NCBI GenBank assembly: GCA_022511505.1
Contig: JAFLTK010000259.1
Location: 1 to 12,767, forward strand
From: Muribaculaceae bacterium
GTDB taxonomy: Bacteria; Bacteroidota; Bacteroidia; Bacteroidales; Muribaculaceae
DNA: 12,767 nt
Reading direction: 5' to 3'
In this document: positions 5,562 through 11,683 of the stretch, piece by piece
How positions within the stretch are numbered: position 1 is the first letter of the stretch
Layout of the letters: each line of letters opens with the position of its first letter
Program-made: the position numbers and the translations under genes
Notes under the pieces: generated by a model
Databases searched by the model: none
What the model was told of the DNA's origin: nothing
Seen by the model: only the letters and a program-made list of their open reading frames with translations

Positions 5562-5720
5562 GGTGTTGTTATTGTTGTTGATGTTGTTATTGTTGTTGAT
5601 GTTGTTATTGTTGTTATTGTTGTTGGTGTTGTTATTGTTGTTGGGAGTAGGGGGAATAGTGGGAGTAGTGGGAGAGGTGAGGAGCAGTAACAACAGTAAA
5701 AACAATAACAACAATAAAAA
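5562..5720 (-). repeat. Composite 9-nt-periodic leader repeat, copy 1
   Basis: Between the purD stop and the membrane-gene start. On the minus strand it reads: four 9-nt units of the TTTTTATTG/TTGTTATTG type; a pyrimidine core CTCCTCACCTCTCCCACTAC followed by further CTCCC/TCCCCC runs; then about nine 9-nt units AACAACAAT, AACAACACC or AACAACATC, stopping about 18 bp before the ATG. The two flanks are complementary: a perfect 14-bp inverted repeat joins 5608-5621 and 5701-5714. The same block order is found before the purF-type gene at 11481-11656. All three blocks keep multiple-of-three periodicity and lack stops in the Phe/Leu to Asn frame. Confidence 0.85.
5643..5672 (+). other. Canonical G-quadruplex motif in repeat copy 1
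   Basis: Plus strand has GGG-AGTA-GGGGG-AATAGT-GGG-AGTAGT-GGG. Four G-runs of at least three with loops of 4, 6 and 6 nt fit the standard G3+N1-7 pattern. It lies on the template strand for the minus-strand genes, so the mRNA carries the C-rich complement. Copy 2 of the repeat has only two GGG runs and does not meet the pattern. Confidence 0.6.
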
Positions 5721-5721
5721 C

Positions 5722-7011
5722 TTAATTTATAAATTCGTTGCCAATGTCGCGGCGATAATATTTGCCGTCAAAGTCGACCAGGCCCACCGAGCGATAACTG
5801 CGTTCCAAAGCCTCGGCGATTGTCTCGCCACGCGAGGTTGCGGCAATGACTCGTCCGCCGGCGGTGATGATGTTCCCCTCGGTGTCCTTGGCTGTGCCGG
5901 CATGGAAGAGGACCGACTCGGTCACATTCTCCAATCCGGTTATCTTTTTGCCCTTGGGGTAACTGCCGGGATATCCGCCCGATACCATCATGACGGTGAC
6001 GGCGGGTTGCGGGTCGGTATCGGCCGGCTCGTCGCCCAGATTGCCTTGGGCTGTCTTGACGAGCAACTTGACAAGGTCGCCCTGCAGGCGCGGCATGACA
6101 ACTTCGGTCTCGGGGTCGCCCATGCGCACGTTGTACTCGATTACCATCGGCTCGCCGCCAACGTTAATCAGACCCAGGAAGATGAACCCGCGGTAGACGA
6201 TGCCCTCGGCGCGTAGACCCTCGACCGTCGGGCGGATGATGCGCTCCTCGACCTTGGCCATGAACTCGTCGTCGACAAACGGAACGGGGCTGACGGCACC
6301 CATGCCGCCGGTGTTGAGGCCCGTATCGCCCTCGCCAACGCGCTTATAATCCTTGGCAACGGGGAGGACGCGATACTCGCCGGCGCCGTCGGTCAGCACA
6401 AACACCGAGCACTCGATGCCGCTCAGGAACTCCTCGATGACCACAGTAGCCGACGCGTCGCCAAACATTCCTTCGAGCATCTCGCCGAGCGCCTTGCGCG
6501 CCTCGTCGAGGTCGTTGATAATCAGCACACCCTTGCCGGCAGCGAGGCCGTCGGCCTTGAGCACGTAGGGCGCCGAGAGTGTTTCGAGAAACTCGACGCC
6601 GCGGTTGTAGGTTGCCGGAGTTACGCTCAAGTGGCGCGCGGTCGGGATGCCGTGGCGTCCCATAAACTCCTTGGCAAACTCCTTGCTGCCTTCAAGTCGA
6701 GCGCCATCGCGCGACGGTCCGGCAACAAGCACTTCAACCGGCGATGCCTCAAAATAGTCGTAGATGCCGGCAACAAGCGGGTCCTCGTTGCCGGGGATTA
6801 TGAGGTCAACACCGTTGGCCTTGACAAACTCTTCAATAGCCTCGAAGTCGGTCGGCTTGATGGGCACGTTGACACCGTAGGCGTCGGTTCCACCATTGCC
6901 GGGAGCAATCCATAACTTGCCTAATGAGGGACTTTGGCTGAGTTTCCAAGCCAGAGCGCTCTCGCGTCCGCCCGAACCGAGCAGCAGGACGTTTACTTTA
7001 TCGGGGTTCAT
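5722..7011 (-). CDS. purD: Phosphoribosylamine-glycine ligase (GAR synthetase) PurD
   Basis: Second step of de novo purine synthesis: joins glycine to 5-phosphoribosylamine with ATP, giving glycinamide ribonucleotide. It uses the unstable product of PurF. At 429 residues it is a standard monofunctional PurD. Visible: N-terminal VNVLLLGSGGRESALAW (6-22); PGNGGTDAYG; PGNEDPLVAGI; the ATP-grasp segments KADGLAAGKGV (about 152-162) and VVIEEFLSGIECSVF; TGGMGAVSP; and the metal-binding IEYNVRMGDPETE. The GGREHA signature of most PurD proteins is GGRESA here (Ser18 in place of His). The start ATG at 7011 gives the normal N-terminus and follows CATCAACAACA directly. The gene lies 33 bp after the rlmL-like gene, and the composite repeat begins within 2 bp of its stop. 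Confidence 0.96.
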   Translation of the reverse strand: MNPDKVNVLLLGSGGRESALAWKLSQSPSLGKLWIAPGNGGTDAYGVNVPIKPTDFEAIEEFVKANGVDLIIPGNEDPLVAGIYDYFEASPVEVLVAGPSRDGARLEGSKEFAKEFMGRHGIPTARHLSVTPATYNRGVEFLETLSAPYVLKADGLAAGKGVLIINDLDEARKALGEMLEGMFGDASATVVIEEFLSGIECSVFVLTDGAGEYRVLPVAKDYKRVGEGDTGLNTGGMGAVSPVPFVDDEFMAKVEERIIRPTVEGLRAEGIVYRGFIFLGLINVGGEPMVIEYNVRMGDPETEVVMPRLQGDLVKLLVKTAQGNLGDEPADTDPQPAVTVMMVSGGYPGSYPKGKKITGLENVTESVLFHAGTAKDTEGNIITAGGRVIAATSRGETIAEALERSYRSVGLVDFDGKYYRRDIGNEFIN

Positions 7012-7044
7012 TGTTGTTGATGTATATTGTTGATTGATTGTAGA
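7012..7044 (-). promoter_or_regulatory. Short CAA-rich leader before purD
   Basis: The 33-bp gap after the rlmL-like gene reads CTACAATCAATCAACAATAT then ACATCAACAACA before the ATG on the minus strand. There is no Shine-Dalgarno site. The CAACAA wording resembles the last block of the composite repeats before the membrane gene and purF, and CTACA/ATACAATCTACA wording is also shared with the purF leader. CAA-rich leaders are unstructured and can aid initiation; that role here is inference. Confidence 0.3.
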
Positions 7045-8649
7045 TTACTTTTTGTTGTCGCCGCGACGTTTCCAGCCGCGTTCTCTCATGATGGGGCCCT
7101 CGTTTTTGGGGAGCGACGGGCGCTTGTTGGTTATGGACTTGAGCGCGTGGGGATTGCGGTGGCGGTTGAGCATCTTCTCCTGCTCGGGTGTCAGGTCGCG
7201 GTAACGCTCGTCGTCGACGTCGGCGCGATAGCCGTGTTGGCCATAGCCCTTGTCGCCGCGCCCTTTGGCAAACTTGCCGTCGCGCTTGCCCGCGTCGTGC
7301 TTAAAGTCACGTTTTGAGTCCCGTTTAAAGTCGCGGCGGTCGTCGCCCTCGCTGCGTCGCGCCTCCTTGCCGCCCTGACCTTGGCGCCGTGCGCGCGATT
7401 TCCATTCCTTGTCGCTCAGGCGGGCACGTCGTCCGCCGGGCAACTTGATTTCGTCGTCGTCATCTTCACGAAGTCGGCCACCCTCGGCGCGGAACGCGCT
7501 ATAGGCACCCTCAAAGATGACAAACTCGCGCAGTTCGCAGTCAAGCGAGCCGTTTTTCATCGGCGTTTTTGTTGACGCCGAGAGACCTATCTTATTGAAA
7601 TACTCGCTCTTATAACCAATAATCCACGCGTGATAACCGGTGAACACGTGTTTCAGTCGGTCGCCGATTTTGCTATACAAGCCATCCATGTCCTCGACGC
7701 TGATGCGCTCGCCGTAGGGGGGATTGGTCACCAATACACCGGGGATGCCATCCTCGGGCGCGTCGGTCCATGCCGATATCGACTTCTGTTCCAGCGTGAT
7801 ATATTTTGCAACGCCGGCATTTTTGATGTTCTCGGTGGCGATAGCGATAGCCTTGGGCGAGATGTCGCCGCCATAAATCTTGTGGTCAAACTCGCGCTCT
7901 TCGCTGTCGTCGTTGTAGATGCGTTCAAGGAGAACGGCGTCAAAGTCGGGCCAGTTTTCAAAGGCAAACCCCTTGCGGTAGATGCCCGGCATGATGTTGG
8001 CGGCAATCAGAGCGGCTTCAATCAGGAAAGTGCCCGAACCACACATCGGGTCGACCAGCGGGCAGTCGCCGCGCCAGCCGCTTTTGAGGATAATGCCGGC
8101 CGCAAGCACTTCGTTGATAGGAGCCTCGGTCTGGGCAACGCGATAGCCGCGACGATGGAGCGACTCGCCGCTCGAGTCGAGTGACAGCGTCACGCGTGTC
8201 TCGTCGATGTGCACGTTAATCAACACGTCGGCATCTTTCAGCCTGACGCCCGGGCGGTTACCCTCACCATAGCGGTCGGTGAACCAGTCGGCTATGCCAT
8301 CCTTGACGCGGTAGGTCACAAACAGCGAGTTGGTGAACACGCTCGAGTTGACAACCGAGTCGATGCTGAATGTCTTCCCGGGGGTGATAATCTCGCTCCA
8401 GTCGACCTCCTTGACCATCTCATAGAGACTGTCGGTGTCATGGGCGATAAACTTGTAGATTGGTTTAAGGATGCGCAGGGCCGTTCGACACGCCATGTTT
8501 GACCGATACAGCAACTCAAGGTCCCCCTCAAACGAGACCATCCTGTTGCCCGGCTCGACATTCACCGCTCCGAGCGAGCGCAATTCCTCGGCAAGCACCT
8601 CCTCCAGTCCTTGAAGGGTCTTTGCCACCATTTCAAATCTATTGCTCAT
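7045..8649 (-). CDS. rlmL: THUMP-domain rRNA guanine-N2 methyltransferase, RlmL-like, with long basic tail
   Basis: SAM-dependent RNA methyltransferase, 534 residues. The N-terminal ferredoxin-like and THUMP region is about 1-160 (RFEMVAKTLQGLEEVLAEELRSLG, then VSFEGDLELLYRSNMACRTALRIL). The catalytic Rossmann domain follows: APINEVLAAGIILKSGW; DPMCGSGTFLIEAA (200-213) for SAM; YGGDISPKAI (259-268); and the NPPYGER (309-315) catalytic motif of N2-guanine methyltransferases. In E. coli the RlmL half of RlmKL methylates G2445 of 23S rRNA; the same target is inferred. Residues about 385-534 are a low-complexity, highly charged tail rich in Arg, Lys, Asp and Gly (repeats like RRDFKRDSKRDFKHD), probably disordered and RNA-binding. 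It ends with a conserved-looking MLNRHRNPHALKSITNKRPSLPKNEGPIMRERGWKRRG-type segment. Confidence 0.9.
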   Translation of the reverse strand: MSNRFEMVAKTLQGLEEVLAEELRSLGAVNVEPGNRMVSFEGDLELLYRSNMACRTALRILKPIYKFIAHDTDSLYEMVKEVDWSEIITPGKTFSIDSVVNSSVFTNSLFVTYRVKDGIADWFTDRYGEGNRPGVRLKDADVLINVHIDETRVTLSLDSSGESLHRRGYRVAQTEAPINEVLAAGIILKSGWRGDCPLVDPMCGSGTFLIEAALIAANIMPGIYRKGFAFENWPDFDAVLLERIYNDDSEEREFDHKIYGGDISPKAIAIATENIKNAGVAKYITLEQKSISAWTDAPEDGIPGVLVTNPPYGERISVEDMDGLYSKIGDRLKHVFTGYHAWIIGYKSEYFNKIGLSASTKTPMKNGSLDCELREFVIFEGAYSAFRAEGGRLREDDDDEIKLPGGRRARLSDKEWKSRARRQGQGGKEARRSEGDDRRDFKRDSKRDFKHDAGKRDGKFAKGRGDKGYGQHGYRADVDDERYRDLTPEQEKMLNRHRNPHALKSITNKRPSLPKNEGPIMRERGWKRRGDNKK

Positions 8650-8657
8650 AACTTTAT

Positions 8658-8687
8658 ATAACTTAGTTATTATCTTTAAACCTCAAA
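8658..8687 (-). promoter_or_regulatory. Possible promoter and palindrome before the rlmL-like gene
   Basis: Minus strand has TTTG (8687-8684), an 18-bp spacer and TAAGTTAT (8665-8658), a partial match to TAnnTTTG. The -7 region overlaps a perfect 13-bp palindrome, ATAACTTAGTTAT (8658-8670). The -33 element overlaps the end of the serine acetyltransferase gene. If used, the leader would be very short, since the ATG is at 8649. Confidence 0.3.
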
Positions 8688-8688
8688 T

Positions 8689-9633
8689 TTAAACTTTCTT
8701 TTTCGGACCTATGCGCAATGCCTCGCTCAACAGCGGCGCCTGAATAACACGCTCGCCGGCAGCAACATCGGTCGTTACCCAGACGTTACCTCCAATGATT
8801 GCGTCGTCGCCAATGGTGACGCGCCCCAGGATGGTCGCGTTGGCATAGATGGTGACGCGGTTGCCAATAATAGGGTGGCGCGGATGGCCCTTGACGGGAA
8901 GATTGTTCTCGTCGGTCACAAAACTCTTGGCGCCCAGCGTAACACCCTGATAGATATTGACATCGTCGCCTATGATACAGGTTGCGCCGATGACAACGCC
9001 CGTGCAGTGGTCAAGGGTGAAACGCTCGCCGATGGTCGCAGCCGGGTGGATGTCGGCCCCCGTCTCGCGGTGGGCCATTTCGCTAATCATTCGCGGGATA
9101 ATAGGAACCCCTTGGAGCAGTATCTCGTGGGCAAGACGATAACTCGCCGTTGCCCGCAGCCCGGGGTAGCAGTAGAGAACCTCCTCGAGCGACGGTGCTG
9201 CCGGGTCTGACCGATACAACGACATCGCGTCGTCCTCGAGCATGCGCCTCAACTCGGGCAACCGCTCGATGATAGCCAGTGCCTTGACGCGCGCGCTCTC
9301 CCTGATTTCGTCAAGATGCAACTTGACGTCACATTCATACCCAAAACACAACCCTGCTGTAATCTGGTCGACAAGCAACGCGCGGAGTCGCTCGATGCCG
9401 AGCCCCACGTGGTAGCCGATATTGTCGCGCATAATGTCGCTTTCCCCAAAAAATCCGGGGAACAGCAACGCGCGACTCAAGTCAACGATTTGACACACCG
9501 CCTCGTCAGAAGGCAGCGGCTCGCCATGCCACCTCATGTGGCAGATGTTACGCAAATCCTCGGGTGTCGACAGCGTGACTGCAACTTCTTTGAGTCTCGC
9601 CGCCTCGCCCTCTCCTATGGGTATTGAATACAT
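8689..9633 (-). CDS. cysE: Serine O-acetyltransferase (CysE/EpsC type)
   Basis: Transfers acetyl from acetyl-CoA to L-serine, giving O-acetylserine, the substrate of cysteine synthase. 314 residues: a helical N-terminal region (about 1-175) and a left-handed beta-helix of hexapeptide repeats (about 192-300). Visible: ETGADIHPAATIGERFTLDHCTGVVIG with the catalytic Asp208-His209 pair; IIGDDVNIYQGVTLGAKSF; GHPRHPIIGNRVTIYANATILG with His253; and IGDDAIIGGNVWVTTDV. The long N-terminal region and KGHPRHP spacing are those of the EpsC-like group. The C-terminus ends RIGPKKKV rather than in the Ile that enters the cysteine synthase active site in enterobacteria, so complex formation is doubtful. The start at 9633 has a -7 box and an AAAAGGAA sequence 10-17 nt upstream that could serve as a ribosome site. 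Confidence 0.94.
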   Translation of the reverse strand: MYSIPIGEGEAARLKEVAVTLSTPEDLRNICHMRWHGEPLPSDEAVCQIVDLSRALLFPGFFGESDIMRDNIGYHVGLGIERLRALLVDQITAGLCFGYECDVKLHLDEIRESARVKALAIIERLPELRRMLEDDAMSLYRSDPAAPSLEEVLYCYPGLRATASYRLAHEILLQGVPIIPRMISEMAHRETGADIHPAATIGERFTLDHCTGVVIGATCIIGDDVNIYQGVTLGAKSFVTDENNLPVKGHPRHPIIGNRVTIYANATILGRVTIGDDAIIGGNVWVTTDVAAGERVIQAPLLSEALRIGPKKKV

Positions 9634-9653
9634 GTCAAGGTTCCTTTTGGCCG

Positions 9654-9661
9654 CAAATTTA
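9654..9661 (-). promoter_or_regulatory. Perfect TAnnTTTG -7 box before the serine acetyltransferase gene
   Basis: Minus strand reads TAAATTTG in the 71-bp gap after pyrG. No good TTTG lies 19-21 bp upstream (the position has GTGG), so the promoter is half-supported. It would put the transcription start about 14 nt before the ATG. Confidence 0.4.
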
Positions 9662-9704
9662 CAACAAAATTTCTACATAACCACGCCTTTTCTCAGGAAT
9701 ATTC

Positions 9705-11303
9705 TCAGCGATTGATGGCGGCCTTGATGAAGTCGATGAATAGGGGAGAGGGGTTGAGGACGGTCGACGAATATTCGGGGTGGTACTGGGTGCCGAGCAT
9801 CCAGCGGCGGCCGGGAATCTCAACGACCTCAACGAGGCCCGTGTCGGGGTTGGTACCGACACATTTCATACCGGCCTCCTCAAAGCGCTGTCGGTAGTCG
9901 TTGTTAAACTCAAAGCGGTGGCGGTGGCGCTCGTTGACACGGGTGCGACCGTAGGCGCGGGCAGCGAGCGAGTCCTCTTTGAGGTCACAGGTGTAGGCTC
10001 CCAGACGCATGGTGCCTCCCATGTTGTGGATAGTCTTCTGGTCCTCCATCAGGTCGATGACGTTGTGGGGCGTCGAGGGATTCATTTCGGTCGAGTTGGC
10101 GTCGGCAAGACCAAGCACGTTGCGGGCAAACTCGATGACCATGCACTGCATGCCAAGGCAGATGCCAAACGTCGGTATGTCGTTCTCGCGACACCATTTC
10201 AGGGCAACAAACTTGCCTTCGATTCCGCGTTGCCCGAAGCCGGGGGCGATGATGACACCGTCGAGGCCGTCGAGCATCTCGGCAACGTTCTCGGGTGTGA
10301 CTTTCTCAGAGTGAATGTATTTCAACTTCAAGCGGCGGTCATTGTGAACGGCGGCATGAAACAGCGACTCGTTGATTGACTTGTAGGCATCTTGGAGCTC
10401 GACGTATTTACCGACGAGGCCTATGGTGACCGTCTCGGTGGCGTTTTTCATCTTGTCGACAAACTGCATCCATGGGGCCATGTCGGGCTCGCCGTTAACG
10501 GGAACGTCGGTCTTGGCCATGACAATCTCGTCGAGGTGCTGGCGGTGCATCGACAGGGGTACTTCATAAATCGAGGGTACGTCAATTGACTGGATGACGG
10601 CGTCGGCGCTGACGTTGCAGAACTGGGCAATCTTGCGCAACATCGCGGCGGGAATCTCGTGCTCGGTTCTGAGCACAAGTATATCGGGCTGGATACCAAG
10701 CTGTTGAAGTTGCTTGACCGAGTGTTGGGTAGGCTTGGTTTTCAGCTCTTTGGCGGCGCGGATATAGGGGACGTAGGTCAGATGGATGCAGACACAGTTG
10801 CGCCCCAATTCCCACTTTAGTTGGCGCACGCTTTCGAGAAACGGCAGCGACTCGATGTCGCCAACGGTTCCGCCTATCTCGGTGATAATAAAGTCATACT
10901 GGCCGTTGGAGCCCAAGCGCTTGACGTTGCGCTTAATCTCGTCGGTGATGTGGGGGATAATCTGGACGGTCTTGCCCAGATAGTCGCCGCGGCGCTCCTT
11001 GTCGATGACGCTCTGATAGATGCGGCCGGTGGTGACATTGTTGGCGCGCGACATGCGAACGTTGGTAAATCGCTCATAGTGGCCAAGGTCGAGGTCGGCC
11101 TCGTGACCATCCTCGGTCACATAACACTCCCCGTGCTCGTAGGGGTTCAACGTGCCGGGGTCGATATTGATATAGGGGTCAAACTTCTGGATGGTGACGC
11201 TAAAACCGCGGGCTTTCAACAGACATGCCAGCGACGACGAGATGATGCCTTTGCCGAGAGAGGAAACAACGCCTCCGGTTACAAAGATGTACTTAGTTTC
11301 CAA
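9705..11303 (-). CDS. pyrG: CTP synthase PyrG
   Basis: Converts UTP to CTP with ATP and glutamine, last step of pyrimidine nucleotide synthesis. 532 residues, full length. Amidoligase domain about 1-265: YIFVTGGVVSSLGKGI (5-20, P-loop-like ATP site); KFDPYINIDPGTLNPYEHGECYVTEDG; DLDLGHYERF; and EIGGTVGDIES (142-152). Class I glutamine amidotransferase domain about 295-532: GIIAPGFGQRG-type segment near 349-360; FGICLGMQ with nucleophile Cys382; and QYHPEY with His508 and Glu510. The start codon is TTG (11303-11301): it gives exactly the family N-terminus, an in-frame stop lies about 40 bp upstream and no ATG or GTG lies between. A promoter with TTTG and TAATTTTG is seen at 11384-11416. It is transcribed away from the purF-type gene. 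Confidence 0.97.
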   Translation of the reverse strand: METKYIFVTGGVVSSLGKGIISSSLACLLKARGFSVTIQKFDPYINIDPGTLNPYEHGECYVTEDGHEADLDLGHYERFTNVRMSRANNVTTGRIYQSVIDKERRGDYLGKTVQIIPHITDEIKRNVKRLGSNGQYDFIITEIGGTVGDIESLPFLESVRQLKWELGRNCVCIHLTYVPYIRAAKELKTKPTQHSVKQLQQLGIQPDILVLRTEHEIPAAMLRKIAQFCNVSADAVIQSIDVPSIYEVPLSMHRQHLDEIVMAKTDVPVNGEPDMAPWMQFVDKMKNATETVTIGLVGKYVELQDAYKSINESLFHAAVHNDRRLKLKYIHSEKVTPENVAEMLDGLDGVIIAPGFGQRGIEGKFVALKWCRENDIPTFGICLGMQCMVIEFARNVLGLADANSTEMNPSTPHNVIDLMEDQKTIHNMGGTMRLGAYTCDLKEDSLAARAYGRTRVNERHRHRFEFNNDYRQRFEEAGMKCVGTNPDTGLVEVVEIPGRRWMLGTQYHPEYSSTVLNPSPLFIDFIKAAINR

Positions 11304-11354
11304 AACTGTAGATTTTTTGAGGTTAATAACTTTGGATGTTTTTTATCTTTGACG

Positions 11355-11373
11355 GTGTGTAGCCGCTACACAC
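11355..11373 (-). promoter_or_regulatory. Stem-loop in the pyrG leader
   Basis: Perfect inverted repeat GTGTGTAGC (11355-11363) and GCTACACAC (11365-11373) with a one-base centre. It lies just after the predicted pyrG start (near 11377) and about 50 bp before the TTG codon. On the pyrG strand it is followed by CGTCAAAGATAAAAAAC, not a T-run, so it is not an intrinsic terminator. A role as operator or 5' RNA stem is possible. Confidence 0.45.
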
Positions 11374-11383
11374 TCCCGGACTG

Positions 11384-11416
11384 CAAAATTACTAAAAATT
11401 CTATAACAATACCAAA
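11384..11416 (-). promoter_or_regulatory. pyrG promoter (Bacteroidetes type)
   Basis: Minus strand has TTTG (11416-11413), a 21-bp spacer and TAATTTTG (11391-11384), a perfect TAnnTTTG -7 box. It predicts initiation near 11377 within GTCCGGGAG and a leader of about 74 nt. The -33 box is only 9 bp from the purF-side -7 box on the other strand, so the two promoters share DNA. Confidence 0.65.
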
Positions 11417-11424
11417 AAAATCGC

Positions 11425-11432
11425 TACCTTTG
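11425..11432 (+). promoter_or_regulatory. -7 box for the purF-type gene
   Basis: TACCTTTG followed by CACCC is a perfect TAnnTTTG box in a context (CTACCTTTGCACC) often seen at Bacteroidetes promoters. No clear TTTG occurs 19-21 bp upstream. Initiation near 11439 would give a leader of about 245 nt containing the composite repeat. Confidence 0.55.
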
Positions 11433-11447
11433 CACCCTTAAAACGGC

Positions 11448-11660
11448 ATGTCGCCAAAAGGTCAACAATTTATACCAATGTTTTTATTGTTTTTATTGTT
11501 TTTATTGTTTTTATTGTTGTTATTGTTGTCATTGTCTTTATTGCTACTCACCTCTCTCACCTTTCCCACTACTCCCAACAACACCAACAACACCAACAAC
11601 ATCGACAACATCAACAACAACACCAACAACATCAACAACATCAACAACAACAACTTCTAA
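11448..11660 (+). CDS. Possible low-complexity leader ORF across the purF-side repeat
   Basis: A 70-codon frame opens a few bases after the predicted start of the purF transcript. It begins MSPKGQQFIPMF, continues with a Leu/Phe-rich hydrophobic stretch, a Ser/Thr/Pro hinge (LTSLTFPTTP) and an Asn/Thr/Ile tail, ending NNNNF 23 bp before the purF ATG. Copy 1 of the repeat has the same Leu/Phe to Thr/Pro to Asn reading on its own gene's strand, without an ATG. Differences between units are often non-synonymous (Asn, Thr and Ile codons alternate), so selection at protein level is doubtful. More likely the frame is a by-product of a 9-nt repeat. Confidence 0.15.
   Translation: MSPKGQQFIPMFLLFLLFLLFLLLLLLSLSLLLLTSLTFPTTPNNTNNTNNIDNINNNTNNINNINNNNF
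11481..11656 (+). repeat. Composite 9-nt-periodic leader repeat, copy 2
   Basis: On the plus strand: seven 9-nt units, the first four identical TTTTTATTG, the rest variants (TTGTTATTG, TTGTCATTG, TCTTTATTG); a pyrimidine core at 11541-11577 reading CTACTCACCTCTCTCACC, then TTTCCCACTACTCCC; then about nine AACAACACC/AACAACATC/AACAACAAC units. The core matches copy 1 apart from insertions or deletions. It lies inside the predicted leader of the purF-type gene, ending 27 bp before its ATG, in the same orientation relative to its gene as copy 1. Confidence 0.85.
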
Positions 11661-11683
11661 AATACAATCTACACATATATAAA

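Noticed and set aside
5562..5720. CRISPR-like array in the periodic tracts
   Set aside because: Units are 9 nt, contiguous and degenerate, with no unique spacers and no cas genes.
5506..6216. 236-codon plus-strand frame with poly-Leu segment
   Set aside because: Joins the repeat tract to the antisense of purD; its hydrophobic part is only the TTG repeat.
7630..8184. 184-codon plus-strand frame
   Set aside because: Antisense shadow of the rlmL-like gene.
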